A DNA stretch of 64,000 bases, taken from assembly GCF_003050785.1 (NCBI RefSeq), contig NZ_QAOH01000015.1:1-64000 (forward strand). The letters run 5' to 3'. The notes beneath the pieces were generated by a model. That model saw nothing but the letters and a program-made list of their open reading frames with translations, made no database searches and had not been told where the DNA came from. Position 1 is the first letter of the stretch, and the number at the start of each line of letters is the position of its first letter. This DNA is from Celeribacter persicus (GTDB lineage Bacteria > Pseudomonadota > Alphaproteobacteria > Rhodobacterales > Rhodobacteraceae). The translations under genes were made by a program, and so were the position numbers. Below are positions 56,083 to 64,000 of the stretch, one piece after another.

Positions 56083-57294
56083 ATGCCCAACCCCCAACGT
56101 ATCGCTCTTGTCTCCGCCTTCCCGCCAGGCCGCCAGAGCCTCAATGAATACGGGCTTCACCTCGCCCGCGAACTGGCCGCTTTCCCGGATGTCGAGGAGA
56201 TCGTCGTCATCGCCGAAAAGCTTGCGATTTCAGAGCCAGAGCTTGATCTCGGACCTAAAATCCGCGTCTGTCGTGTCTGGTCTTTCAACAGGCTTTCCGC
56301 CGGTCCCGCGATCCTGCGTGCGCTTTATCGCGAGGAGGTGGACGGGGTGCTCTGGAATCTCCAGATGGCGAGTTTCGGCAATCGTGAACTTCCCGCAGCA
56401 CTCGCCCTGCTCACCCCTGCCCTCGCCCGCCTCGCAGGCTGGCGCAGCGGGGTCATTGCGCACAATCTCGTCTCGGGGATCGACCTCGACAACACCCAGC
56501 TCAAAGGAAGGCCGATCCGTCAGGCCATCGTGCGCTCCGCTGGTGCGGTTGTCACCCGCGCTTTGCTGTCGGCCGATTATATGACCGTGACGCTCACCTC
56601 CTATGCCGAAATGCTGCATGATCGTTATCCCCGCGTCGAGGTTCATCACATTCCTCACGGCACGTTCGACACCGCTGCGCGGACCCTGCCGAAACTGTCC
56701 GAGCGTCCGAAACGGATCGTTACCATGGGGAAATTCGGCACCTATAAACGTCTCGAAACCCTGCTCGCAGCGTTTGACCTGATGCGCGCGATGCCGGAGT
56801 TCGCCGATTACCAACTGGTGATCGGCGGCATGGATCATCCGGCGGCCCCCGGTTATCTCGACCGGGTCGCCCGGATGCGAGAGGGTGACGAAGGCGTTGT
56901 CTTTCATGGTTATGTCGCCGAAGAGGATGTGCCGGATTTCTTCTCGCAGGCACGTCTCAGCGTGTTCGATTACAATGCCACGACCGGCAGTTCCGGCGTC
57001 CTGCATCAGGCGGTGAGCTATGAAACCGTGCCGATCTTTCCCAATATCGGGGATTTCGTCGATGTCTGTGAGCACGAGGGTCTGCGCGGCATGAACTACA
57101 CGCCGGGCAAGCCGGTCGAATTGGCCTGGGTGATGCGCAAAGCCTTGGGCGATCTCGTTGCCGCGCAGCGTCTGGTCGAAAAGAACCGCGTGGCCTCTCA
57201 GGATATCCCGCTCTCACAGATCGCGCGATTCCATGTGGCAATGCTGCGTATGTCCCGGCGACAGAGACCCGAATTGAGCCAGATTTCCGCCTGA
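56083..57294 (+). CDS. Glycosyltransferase family 4-like protein
   Basis: A 403-residue GT-B glycosyltransferase. The N-terminal domain begins IALVSAFPPGRQSLNEYGLHLARELAAF, a typical GT4 opening. The C-terminal half has KRIVTMGKFGTYKRLETLLAAFDLMRAMPEF and VVFHGYVAEEDVPDFFSQARLSVFDYNATTGSSGVLHQAVSYETVPIFPNIGDF, where the family E-x7-E position carries the usual donor contact. Adds a sugar to a lipid or polysaccharide acceptor. Donor unknown. Start at 56083 has AAGGA upstream. With GT2 and flippase genes downstream it suggests surface polysaccharide synthesis. Confidence 0.83.
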   Translation: MPNPQRIALVSAFPPGRQSLNEYGLHLARELAAFPDVEEIVVIAEKLAISEPELDLGPKIRVCRVWSFNRLSAGPAILRALYREEVDGVLWNLQMASFGNRELPAALALLTPALARLAGWRSGVIAHNLVSGIDLDNTQLKGRPIRQAIVRSAGAVVTRALLSADYMTVTLTSYAEMLHDRYPRVEVHHIPHGTFDTAARTLPKLSERPKRIVTMGKFGTYKRLETLLAAFDLMRAMPEFADYQLVIGGMDHPAAPGYLDRVARMREGDEGVVFHGYVAEEDVPDFFSQARLSVFDYNATTGSSGVLHQAVSYETVPIFPNIGDFVDVCEHEGLRGMNYTPGKPVELAWVMRKALGDLVAAQRLVEKNRVASQDIPLSQIARFHVAMLRMSRRQRPELSQISA

Positions 57295-57316
57295 GTTTCC
57301 CTCACCTCGGTGGAGA

Positions 57317-57352
57317 AAGCGGCCTGTCCGAAAGGATAGGCCGCTCTTCCTT
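57317..57352 (+). terminator. Intrinsic terminator after the GT4 gene
   Basis: AGCGGCCTGTCC, loop GAAA, then GGATAGGCCGCT forms a stem with one mismatch, followed by CTTCCTTTG. The hairpin begins 23 bases after the stop codon. It implies that the GT2/flippase pair has its own promoter in 57353-57477, an AT-richer stretch. Confidence 0.75.
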
Positions 57353-57477
57353 TGTTCTGAGAAATACCGCCAAGGCATAGTGAATATCCTTTTGAAACAA
57401 TGGTCTATACCGCCGTTTCCGCGCATTTCACGGTTGCATCTGAAATAAAGGTTTAACCGAAAATCAAAGGTGCTGCC

Positions 57478-58380
57478 ATGAACGCCATCGTTTCTCATCC
57501 TCTGACGAAAACCGTGTCGCAAGAGATCCCGGCCCCGGTCTGCCCCTGGCCGAACAACCCGCGCTTGCGCACGCTTGTCGTGGTGCCCTGCTACAATGAG
57601 GCGCGCCGGTTCAATAACGAAGCCTTCGCCTGTTTCATGGCAGGTCATCCGGATGTCGACTTCATCTTTGTCAATGACGGGAGCACGGACGCGACGGATG
57701 AACGTCTCGAAGCGTTTCGCGCCCACTGGCCGCAACGGGTCACGGTTCTGAATCTGGTGCGTAACGCGGGCAAGGCCGAGGCTGTGCGGTTGGGGCTGCT
57801 TTACGCCTGCGATCAGGGGGTGACACGCGTGGCCTATTGGGACGCTGATCTCGCAACGCCTTTGGAGGCGATCCCGGATTTCATCCGTGCCTTTGACCGG
57901 TTCAGCGAGACCCATGTCGTTTTCGGCGCGCGGCGTCAGATGCTGGGGCACCGGATCGAGCGGCGTCTGTCACGGAGGATCGTCTCGCGGCTGTGTGCTT
58001 TCATGGCGCGTCTTGCGCTCGATTTGCCGATCAGGGATTCGCAATGCGGCGCCAAGATGCTGCGCAACTCGCCCGCGCTGCGTCGCGCCCTGTCCGAACC
58101 GTTCACGGCTGGCTGGCTGTTCGATGTCGAACTCTTCATGCGTCTCAAGGACAATCTCGGCCTCGATCGCCACAAATACGCATTCTACGAACACCCGCTG
58201 GCGGAATGGGATGAGGTGCCGGGGTCCAAAGTCACGGCCAGGGCAATTGCGAAAAGCGGGTTGGAAATGCTCAAACTCATCGCGCGGTCGCGGTTCGGGA
58301 TGCGTTTTGCCCCGAAACAGGTCACCGTTCCGGTCGAGGTTCTGGTGCCCGTACCCGTACCGGTGTCGCAAAGACGCTGA
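57478..58380 (+). CDS. GT2-family glycosyltransferase (dolichyl-phosphate mannosyltransferase-like)
   Basis: A 300-residue GT-A enzyme. LRTLVVVPCYNEARRFNNEAF is the nucleotide-sugar site, FVNDGSTDAT and RNAGKAEAVRLGLLYA follow, WDADLATPLEAI is the DxD metal motif, and SRRIVSRLCAFMARLALDLPIRDSQCGAKMLR with GWLFDVELFMRLKDN forms the C-terminal half. The DPM-like signature implies transfer to a polyprenyl phosphate or a similar lipid. It lacks the extra membrane helices of larger GT2 proteins. Two bases separate it from the flippase gene. Confidence 0.86.
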   Translation: MNAIVSHPLTKTVSQEIPAPVCPWPNNPRLRTLVVVPCYNEARRFNNEAFACFMAGHPDVDFIFVNDGSTDATDERLEAFRAHWPQRVTVLNLVRNAGKAEAVRLGLLYACDQGVTRVAYWDADLATPLEAIPDFIRAFDRFSETHVVFGARRQMLGHRIERRLSRRIVSRLCAFMARLALDLPIRDSQCGAKMLRNSPALRRALSEPFTAGWLFDVELFMRLKDNLGLDRHKYAFYEHPLAEWDEVPGSKVTARAIAKSGLEMLKLIARSRFGMRFAPKQVTVPVEVLVPVPVPVSQRR

Positions 58381-58382
58381 CG

Positions 58383-59642
58383 ATGGAAAGGATGTTGCGC
58401 TCCGGCCTGTCTTTGCGCCTTTTGGTCGTCACGCCTGCCGTAGCGATCTTTCTGTCGTCGATGCTGGTGAATGTCGGAAATCTCGGGTTCAACATGATCT
58501 TCAGCCGATTGATGGGGCCGGAGCTTTTCGGCCAGCTTGCCTTTCTTCTGACGCTGAAACTGTCCGTCCTGTCGCTTTTCGGCGCAGCACAAATGGCGGT
58601 GAGTCATCTGGTATCCGACTGTGAACCGCGTGGGCGAGGCGCGCTTTTGGCCGGGTTGAGTGTGCTCACCCGTCAGGTCTTTGTCCTTCTTTCCCTTGTC
58701 TTTCTGTTCGCAGCCATTGCGCTCTGGCTTTGGCTCGGAACGACCGCCCTGCCCCCGGTTTTACTCTTTGCCGCCCTGCCCTTCGGCGCGGCGTTCAGCG
58801 TTCTGCGCGGGGTGTCCTTCGGTGCGATGCATACCGGGGCAATCATCCTCTCGGCCAATCTGGAAATGGGGGTGCGGCTGATCGGGGCGCTTCTCGCCTG
58901 GCAGCTCGGGCTGGGGCTTTCCGGTGTGGCGGGTGCAATTGCCCTGTCGATCATCGCGGGCTGGGCGGTGGTCCGGCGCGAACTTCCCGCTCCCGCACAG
59001 CCGGTTGAGCTTTCCGGCCTGATCCGTTCGCTCGGACTGGGGGGCGCAGCCTTTGCGCTCTTGCAGCTCGCGCAGGTGCTCGCGCTCGATGGCGACATTT
59101 TTCTCGCCCGTAGCCTTCTGAGCGCCGAAGATGGCGGGTTGATCGCCGCGCTTTCGCTGTCTCAGCGCATCCAGTTCTTTGCCTGTTTCTCGCTCGCAAC
59201 CGTGCTTTTGCCCGATCTCACCCGCGCGCGTCGTACCGGTCAGCCGGTAATCGTGGCCCTCCGTCCGGTGGGGATTTTGTTCGGTGCGGTGAGCATTGCG
59301 GTCCTTTGCGCGACGACGATGGTCCCCGAATGGCTCACTGATCTGTTGGTCGGGCCGCAATATCGCGCGGCTGCTCCCCTGCTGCGTCTGGCGGCGCTCT
59401 CCGCGATTGCCTTTACGCTCAGCTATCTGATTGCCACGGCGCTGATGGCCTTTGGCGACCGGCGTGGGATCTGGATTTGTCTCACCGTTGCAGTGGTACA
59501 ACTCGCGGCCATGGCGTTGATCCCGGAGCCGCACCTTTCAGGGTTTGTCATGATCAAGGTGAGCTGTCAGCTTGCCGCCTGTGGCATAAGTCTCCTGCTG
59601 TTTGCCGTGCGCCTCAAATGTTCGCTCCTGACAACGCGGTGA
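58383..59642 (+). CDS. MOP-superfamily polysaccharide flippase (Wzx-like)
   Basis: A 419-residue membrane protein with about 12 hydrophobic segments. NLGFNMIFSRLMGPELFGQLAFLLTLKL is the family's start, with a repeat of this kind in the second half (GGAAFALLQLAQVLALDGDIFLARSLLSAEDGGLIAALSLSQRI). PQYRAAAPLLRLAALSAIAFTLSYLIATALMAFGDRR is typical of lipid-linked oligosaccharide exporters. It would move lipid-linked sugar units across the inner membrane, working with the two glycosyltransferases encoded just upstream. The polymerase and other assembly genes are not in the window. Confidence 0.84.
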   Translation: MERMLRSGLSLRLLVVTPAVAIFLSSMLVNVGNLGFNMIFSRLMGPELFGQLAFLLTLKLSVLSLFGAAQMAVSHLVSDCEPRGRGALLAGLSVLTRQVFVLLSLVFLFAAIALWLWLGTTALPPVLLFAALPFGAAFSVLRGVSFGAMHTGAIILSANLEMGVRLIGALLAWQLGLGLSGVAGAIALSIIAGWAVVRRELPAPAQPVELSGLIRSLGLGGAAFALLQLAQVLALDGDIFLARSLLSAEDGGLIAALSLSQRIQFFACFSLATVLLPDLTRARRTGQPVIVALRPVGILFGAVSIAVLCATTMVPEWLTDLLVGPQYRAAAPLLRLAALSAIAFTLSYLIATALMAFGDRRGIWICLTVAVVQLAAMALIPEPHLSGFVMIKVSCQLAACGISLLLFAVRLKCSLLTTR

Positions 59643-59694
59643 GGGGCATTCCTCTCTCTTTTGACGACAAGGCACTATCGGGCCAGATGCGCGA

Positions 59695-60054
59695 TCACAT
59701 CTCATCCACGATGGCGTCTTCCATCAGATCGAGCAGGATGTCGATTAGTTCGCTCAATTCGGACAGTTGCCTGTCGGAGCGGTCAAAGCGGGAAACGGCC
59801 TGCTCGACGTCTGCGGCGCTTTCGCCGATCTGAGGAAAGTTGACGGTGGCGGCGATGCCGTTCAGGCGATGCGTCAGAAAGGCAAGACGCGCCAGCGCGT
59901 CTTTGTCGTCTCTTTTACCGTTTATCCGGGTTTGCAGGGTTTCGATTTCCGAGAGCTTCACGATCAGGTCGTCAATGAAACGCTGCCGTGTACGCCCGAG
60001 GGCTTCGGCCATTTTTTGATGGATAGCAGATTCTGAGATTGATTTACCTGGCAT
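59695..60054 (-). CDS. HPt phosphotransfer domain protein
   Basis: A 119-residue four-helix protein. The phospho-accepting histidine is His62 in LTHRLNGIAATVNFPQIGESAADVEQ, which matches the HPt pattern H-x-L-x-G-x-A. The sequence is short, acidic and helical with no other domain. It is encoded between the polysaccharide genes and a degenerate-GGDEF receiver gene. It is probably an intermediate between a hybrid kinase and the receivers nearby. Confidence 0.75.
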   Translation of the reverse strand: MPGKSISESAIHQKMAEALGRTRQRFIDDLIVKLSEIETLQTRINGKRDDKDALARLAFLTHRLNGIAATVNFPQIGESAADVEQAVSRFDRSDRQLSELSELIDILLDLMEDAIVDEM

Positions 60055-60112
60055 AAACGTCCTCCCAGACCTTTACAGTGACCACAGTTCCCCCAACCGA
60101 GTTTGGAGGGGA

Positions 60113-61078
60113 TCAGGCGACAAGGAAAGTGTTTTTAGATCTATGGCCTTTGGAGTCGGTCTGGGCCAGCGCGCGCGCGATCAGAGTTTGCGGGTTCGCA
60201 TCGAACATCGACATCCTGACGGCCTTGCCCACTTTGACGGAAATATCCATCGGCACCGTTTCGCCACCGATCAGACCGAACTCCCGCAACGTCATGGAGA
60301 GGCTGAGTTCGAGTTCTTCCTCTTCGAACTGAAGCGTGCGCGGCAAGATGGCGACATACTGGCCATTGCCGACATAGGAGATGATCACATCGTAATTGCG
60401 CAAAACCTCGAAGATCGCTTCGGCAACATCGGTGAGAATGCCATGGAACTCCAGCGGAGACGTCAGCGCAAACAGGCTTTCCGGTTTTTCGATCTGAAAA
60501 CCGATGGCACCGAACATGAACCGTTTGATGCGGGACAGGCGATAGAGATAGTTTTCCAGTTGCAGACTGCCGATCACCCGCGGCACATCGTAGATGGCAA
60601 TCGGGTCGGCCAGCTCGAAACGCATTTCGGCGTCGGCGGCGCTGTTCATCCCGAGGCGCAAAATCTGTTCGCGTCGGGTTGCGTCCTGAGACCGCTGCTG
60701 TTCGGCGTACAGAAGCTGTGCAACGCGCAGCCTTGCGCCCAGCTCGGTCGTGTCGATGGGTTTGGTAAGGTAATCCGTGGCGCCGCGGAGGAAGGCCGCG
60801 TCGACATGGGCCTTGTCTTTCATGGCGGTGAGCATGATGACCGGCGTGTTGCGGTGTTCGAGCGTGGCGCGAATGCGACCGCAAAGCTCGATCCCGTCCA
60901 TGCCGGGCATCTGGATGTCGAGGAAAAAGGTGGAGAACTGATACCGGTTATCCTGAATCAGGGTCAGCGCTTCTTCACCGCTTTGGGCGCAAACGAAATC
61001 TTCGTACCCGAGAGACGGCAAGATGGCGCTCATCAGATCCAGAATGTTGCGATCGTCATCGACAACCAAAAGTGTCAT
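60113..61078 (-). CDS. Response regulator with a degenerate GGDEF-like output domain
   Basis: A 321-residue protein. The receiver (1-120) has TLLVVDDD, Asp54 in FFLDIQMPGMDG and the lysine in LTKPID. From about 150 there is a diguanylate-cyclase-like domain. GSLQLENYLYRLSRIKRFMFGAIGFQIE is its first part, and where GGDEF should be it reads VISYVGNGQYVAILPRT (GNGQY at residues 237-241). The tail VPMDISVKVGKAVRM...LIARALAQTDSKG corresponds to the usual S-x-G-V and A-x-x-A-L-Y regions. The catalytic aspartate/glutamate pair is lost, so it should not make c-di-GMP and may act by binding a partner or nucleotide. Start 61078 has GGAG upstream. Confidence 0.78.
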   Translation of the reverse strand: MTLLVVDDDRNILDLMSAILPSLGYEDFVCAQSGEEALTLIQDNRYQFSTFFLDIQMPGMDGIELCGRIRATLEHRNTPVIMLTAMKDKAHVDAAFLRGATDYLTKPIDTTELGARLRVAQLLYAEQQRSQDATRREQILRLGMNSAADAEMRFELADPIAIYDVPRVIGSLQLENYLYRLSRIKRFMFGAIGFQIEKPESLFALTSPLEFHGILTDVAEAIFEVLRNYDVIISYVGNGQYVAILPRTLQFEEEELELSLSMTLREFGLIGGETVPMDISVKVGKAVRMSMFDANPQTLIARALAQTDSKGHRSKNTFLVA

Positions 61079-61321
61079 GTGTTTCTCCAACAAAGCGAAA
61101 CCGTCACCCTGCCCTCGATTGTTCCTCAAGGTGCAACGAACTCTCAATTTGAAACAACCCTAGAGGGAGATTTGTCGACAATTTAGGTCAAATTGTGTCA
61201 AAAATGAGAATTTGTGCTTGGCCATAGTTTTTCAATTCTACCCGCAAAAGGTTTCCAAAAGGTTAATTTTTTTGAGTGTAAATTTGCTTGTGTGTGCGCC
61301 AACGACATATATAGTCCGCGC

Positions 61322-61705
61322 ATGAAAGAATTACATCGTATCATGCATGTCGAAGACGATCCAGACATTCGGGAGATCACCCGTATGTCTCTCGAACTTG
61401 TCGGTGGTTTTGAGGTGGTGCAATTCAATTGCGGTGTGGAAGCGATTGAAAACATACCGGCACAGGTGCCGGACATGATTCTTCTGGATGTCATGATGCC
61501 GGTCATGGATGGGATGGAGACCTTGAAGAAGCTCCGCGAAATCGCCGGTTATGAGGATGTGCCGGTCATCTTCGTGACAGCCAAGACATCGCGTGCGGAT
61601 TTCAGTCATCTCAGGGACCTCGGGGCACAGGACATCATTCTGAAACCCTTCGAGCCGATGGAACTGCCGAACCAACTGTTGAAAATCTGGGAAAACTGCC
61701 AGTAA
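61322..61705 (+). CDS. Stand-alone receiver (CheY-like) protein
   Basis: A 127-residue single receiver domain. The acidic pocket is in IMHVEDDPD, the phospho-acceptor aspartate in MILLDVMMPVMDG, and the conserved lysine in ILKPFEPMELP. There is no output domain. The start at 61322 is preceded by a weak site in AT-rich sequence; an in-frame codon further upstream is not supported. It lies divergent from the degenerate GGDEF regulator gene and next to a hybrid kinase with HPt, so it likely acts in that phosphorelay. The stretch 61079-61321 between the two genes is AT-rich, with no gene. Confidence 0.82.
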   Translation: MKELHRIMHVEDDPDIREITRMSLELVGGFEVVQFNCGVEAIENIPAQVPDMILLDVMMPVMDGMETLKKLREIAGYEDVPVIFVTAKTSRADFSHLRDLGAQDIILKPFEPMELPNQLLKIWENCQ

Positions 61706-61750
61706 ACGCGAACGTTTGTGACGGAGCGTGCTGTCTCATGCGGCAAGCAA

Positions 61751-61793
61751 GGTCGGCCGCTCCCCGGGGGGCATGGGGAGCGACCTGCCTCCA
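61751..61793. terminator. Stem-loop between the stand-alone receiver and hybrid kinase genes
   Basis: GGTCG-x3-GCTCCCC pairs with GGGGAGC-GACC across a GGGGGGCAT loop. It sits in the convergent gap after the receiver gene and before the kinase stop at 61924. A poorly conserved T content makes it a weak terminator. The rest of the gap, to 61923, has no gene. Confidence 0.45.
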
Positions 61794-61923
61794 GGCGCCG
61801 TTCTCACAGATCAGAACTTTGCCGAAGGTGAATGAAGGGTGAATTCACCCTACTTGCCATGGCGCAGGAATGCAGGCGCGCAAAGGCACAGGATTGCTAT
61901 ACTAACGGATAGCGAAGCAGAGG

Positions 61924-64000
61924 TTATGTGGCGAAGTGGGCGGTAAAGGCCGGGGCCAGTTCCGAATAGGCGGCTTGCAAATGGGCGACGATGGCTTGGA
62001 CCCCATCCTCGTCTTTCGCATCGCAGGCGGATTGTAACTGCCGGCACAATCCACTGAGTTTCGCCGCGCCGATTATGCCGCTTGATCCGGCAAGAGCATG
62101 GGCCAGAGGACGCAATGCGCTCAGGTCCGGTGTGCGGGTCATTTCGTCGATTTGTTCACGGGCTTGTTCAAGAAACCGTGCCACACGCTCCTGTGTCTTG
62201 TCCTTGCCGAGGAGATCGCAAATCTCGGCGAGTTGCGCGGTGTCGAGGATGTCCTGTTCCACAGAGGAGGCCTCTGTGGCAAGGGCGATCCCTTCTGATG
62301 CCGGGCGGGTGTCTTGTCGTGGCATGGCGTGGCTGGCCAGCGCTTTGCTCAGAGTGGCGCGGCGCACGGGTTTTTCGACAAAGCCCTCCATTCCGGCGGC
62401 CAGAAATTCGGCGCGTTCGGCTGGCATGGCATGGGCGGTGACGGCGATGATCGGCGTCAGGCGGTTCGGGCCATCTCCGGAGCGGATCAGCCGGGTAGCC
62501 TGAATGCCGCTGATGCCCGGCATGGAAATATCCATGAGGATCGCATCGAAGGCTTCGCTTTCGGCGAGGGCGACAGCCTCGCGCCCGTTTTGCCCGACAA
62601 TCACACGATGCCCCATCTTTTCCAGCATTGCCTGAAGCAGATCACGGTTGAGCGGATTGTCGTCGACAACAAGAAGGCGAAGCTGTGCCTGCGGCATCTG
62701 AACCTTGTCTTCGGTCGTGTCGCGGTTTTGTTCGGAGAGGACTTGCTGCACAGGCAGGGTGACATGGAACACGGTGCCCTGCCCCGGCTCTGAGTCGCAG
62801 GAAATCTCACCATGCAGGCGTTTGACCTGTCGTTTCACGATCCCGAGGCCGAGCCCGGTGCCCCCTGTACGTCGCTCATAACGGCTGTCGAGGGAGACGA
62901 AATCTTCGAAAATGCGCGAAATATCCTCTTTTGCGATGCCTTTCCCTGTGTCGCTGACATCGAGAAGGAGATGCGTCCGGGGTTCCGGGCCCTCCGTCTG
63001 TTGATATTGTGCGCGCAGGGTGACATCCCCGCCCGGAGAAAACTTGATCGCGTTGCTCAACAGATTGGCCATGATCTGTTGCAGGGCACGCGGATCGGTC
63101 AGCACGCTGCGGTCATCCAGCCGGGTCTGATCGAGGTGCAGCCTTACCTGCGCGCTGTCGGCAAAGGGTTGCATGGCGCCGATCATCGTGGCGGTCATTG
63201 CAGCGAGATCGACGGGCTCGACGATGAGCGCCTCTTCGTTCTCGGCCTTCTCGATCGCCAGAACGTCGTTGATATGTCCCATCAGAATGTCGCCGGAGGT
63301 CATGGCCGCCTTGAGATATTTGTGCTGTTCCTCGCTCAACTCGTCAGAATCGAGCAATTCCAGCGCTGCGATGATGCCGTTGAGCGGCGTGCGCATTTCA
63401 TGGCTCATCATCGCGAAGAAGCGCGACTTTTCGCGATAGGCGGACAGGGCCTCGTCCCGCATCCGCAGAATCTCCGCCTCTTTTTCCTTTTGTTCCGTGA
63501 TGTCGCGAATATAGGTCACGAAGAGGTTGTGGTTTTCGCCCTGGACAAGCGAGGCGGCAAGTTCCACCGGGAACTCGCGCCCGGTGCCGTCGACCATTTC
63601 AAATTCCAACACGCCCTTGTCGGCGATGGAAGTAACGCCGGTTTCGCGAAAGTTGCGGAGATAAAACCGGAATGTGTCTTTGAGCCGGTGCGGCAGGAGC
63701 GTTTCGGGCAGAGATGCGCCAAGCAGCTCTTGCCGCGATTTCGCAAACACTGTCTCCGCAGAGCCGTTCAGGTCGACGACCTTGCCGTGATCGTCCACCA
63801 TAAGCACTGCGTCGATCGAAGAGCGCAGCATGGTGTCGAGCCGGGCTTCGTTCTCCGTCGCTTTATGGGTCGCAATACGCAGGGATTTGGAGCGTTGCGC
63901 CAGCACGTAGATCGCGCTGATGAGAAAAAACGCGACCAACCCGAGCACGTAAATGAGTGTCTTGATATAGAAACTGACCTGTTCGCGCTGCGCCTCCGAA
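61924..64000 (-). CDS. Hybrid histidine kinase with receiver and HPt domains (5' end outside the window)
   Basis: The frame stays open to the window edge, so the N-terminus is missing. About 690 residues are seen. Near the edge there is a membrane segment (IYVLGLVAFFLISAIYVLAQRS), then PAS (LDTMLRSSIDAVLMVDDHGKVVDLNGSAE), HisKA (FFAMMSHEMRTPLNGIIAALELL), HATPase (QQIMANLLSNAIKFS, DTGKGIAKEDISRIF, GGTGLGLGIVKRQV) and a receiver (LLVVDDNPLNRDLL, DAILMDISMPGISG, FVEKPVRRATL). A C-terminal HPt follows (LRPLAHALAGSSGIIGAAKLSGLCRQLQSACDA). This is the BarA/ArcB-style order, allowing full His-Asp-His transfer. The signal would be sensed by the missing periplasmic part or the PAS domain. Confidence 0.87.
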   Translation of the reverse strand, partial: SEAQREQVSFYIKTLIYVLGLVAFFLISAIYVLAQRSKSLRIATHKATENEARLDTMLRSSIDAVLMVDDHGKVVDLNGSAETVFAKSRQELLGASLPETLLPHRLKDTFRFYLRNFRETGVTSIADKGVLEFEMVDGTGREFPVELAASLVQGENHNLFVTYIRDITEQKEKEAEILRMRDEALSAYREKSRFFAMMSHEMRTPLNGIIAALELLDSDELSEEQHKYLKAAMTSGDILMGHINDVLAIEKAENEEALIVEPVDLAAMTATMIGAMQPFADSAQVRLHLDQTRLDDRSVLTDPRALQQIMANLLSNAIKFSPGGDVTLRAQYQQTEGPEPRTHLLLDVSDTGKGIAKEDISRIFEDFVSLDSRYERRTGGTGLGLGIVKRQVKRLHGEISCDSEPGQGTVFHVTLPVQQVLSEQNRDTTEDKVQMPQAQLRLLVVDDNPLNRDLLQAMLEKMGHRVIVGQNGREAVALAESEAFDAILMDISMPGISGIQATRLIRSGDGPNRLTPIIAVTAHAMPAERAEFLAAGMEGFVEKPVRRATLSKALASHAMPRQDTRPASEGIALATEASSVEQDILDTAQLAEICDLLGKDKTQERVARFLEQAREQIDEMTRTPDLSALRPLAHALAGSSGIIGAAKLSGLCRQLQSACDAKDEDGVQAIVAHLQAAYSELAPAFTAHFAT

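Overview
The window reads as chromosomal DNA of a Rhodobacterales alphaproteobacterium of the roseobacter/Rhodobacteraceae type. The evidence is the gene families and their order: a TPP-riboswitch thiC-O-S-G-E-F-D operon, a NadQ-type regulator before nadABC, two different TRAP transporters, NnrS, and gallate-type meta-cleavage genes. Genes are GC-rich at third codon positions, while the scattered relics and intergenic stretches are AT-richer. I infer the lineage from content only and do not name a genus.

Layout. 0-1 kb: the end of an IS21-like element that truncates a cytochrome b561 gene. 1-7.2 kb: a compact, translationally coupled thiamine operon on the minus strand with promoter, TPP riboswitch and a hairpin over the thiC ribosome binding site. 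7.3-11.7 kb: NadQ-like regulator and nadABC with a perfect palindromic operator candidate. 11.7-13.9 kb: a hybrid kinase/response regulator pair. 14.3-25.5 kb: a catabolic block with acyl-CoA synthetase, thiolase, thioesterase, LysR, an ACMSD-like amidohydrolase, a TAXI-TRAP transporter, an FAD aromatic monooxygenase and IclR. 25.5-32.7 kb: an IS3 relic, then NnrS, an NMT1-type ABC importer and a small membrane protein, divergent from a TonB-dependent receptor.

33-35 kb: a two-gene SufC/SufB-like cassette without the other suf genes, resembling the minimal archaeal/anaerobe type. 35.3-43.4 kb: a ring-cleavage module (galB-like hydratase, VOC-type extradiol dioxygenase, galC-like aldolase, galD-like tautomerase), divergent from a LysR with two HTH domains and a DctPQM TRAP system. 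43.4-44.2 kb: an internally deleted IS30-type element with recognisable terminal repeats. 44.4-48.5 kb: two sensor kinases. 48.7-55.7 kb: a giant secreted modular protein. 56-59.6 kb: two glycosyltransferases and a flippase, probably for an exopolysaccharide. 59.7-64 kb: phosphorelay genes (HPt protein, receiver with a degenerate GGDEF domain, stand-alone receiver, and a hybrid kinase running off the window).

How it works together. The left third is cofactor synthesis under metabolite control. The middle holds two substrate-import-plus-catabolism islands for aromatic or organic acids, each with its own TRAP importer and LysR regulator, and between them a probable metal/metallophore uptake locus and an accessory Fe-S assembly pair. 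The right third looks like surface and signalling functions. The most unusual items are the SufCB-like pair, the galBCD set paired with a VOC rather than a LigB dioxygenase, the double-HTH LysR, the TonB/ABC/NnrS locus, and the receiver with a GNGQY sequence in place of GGDEF.
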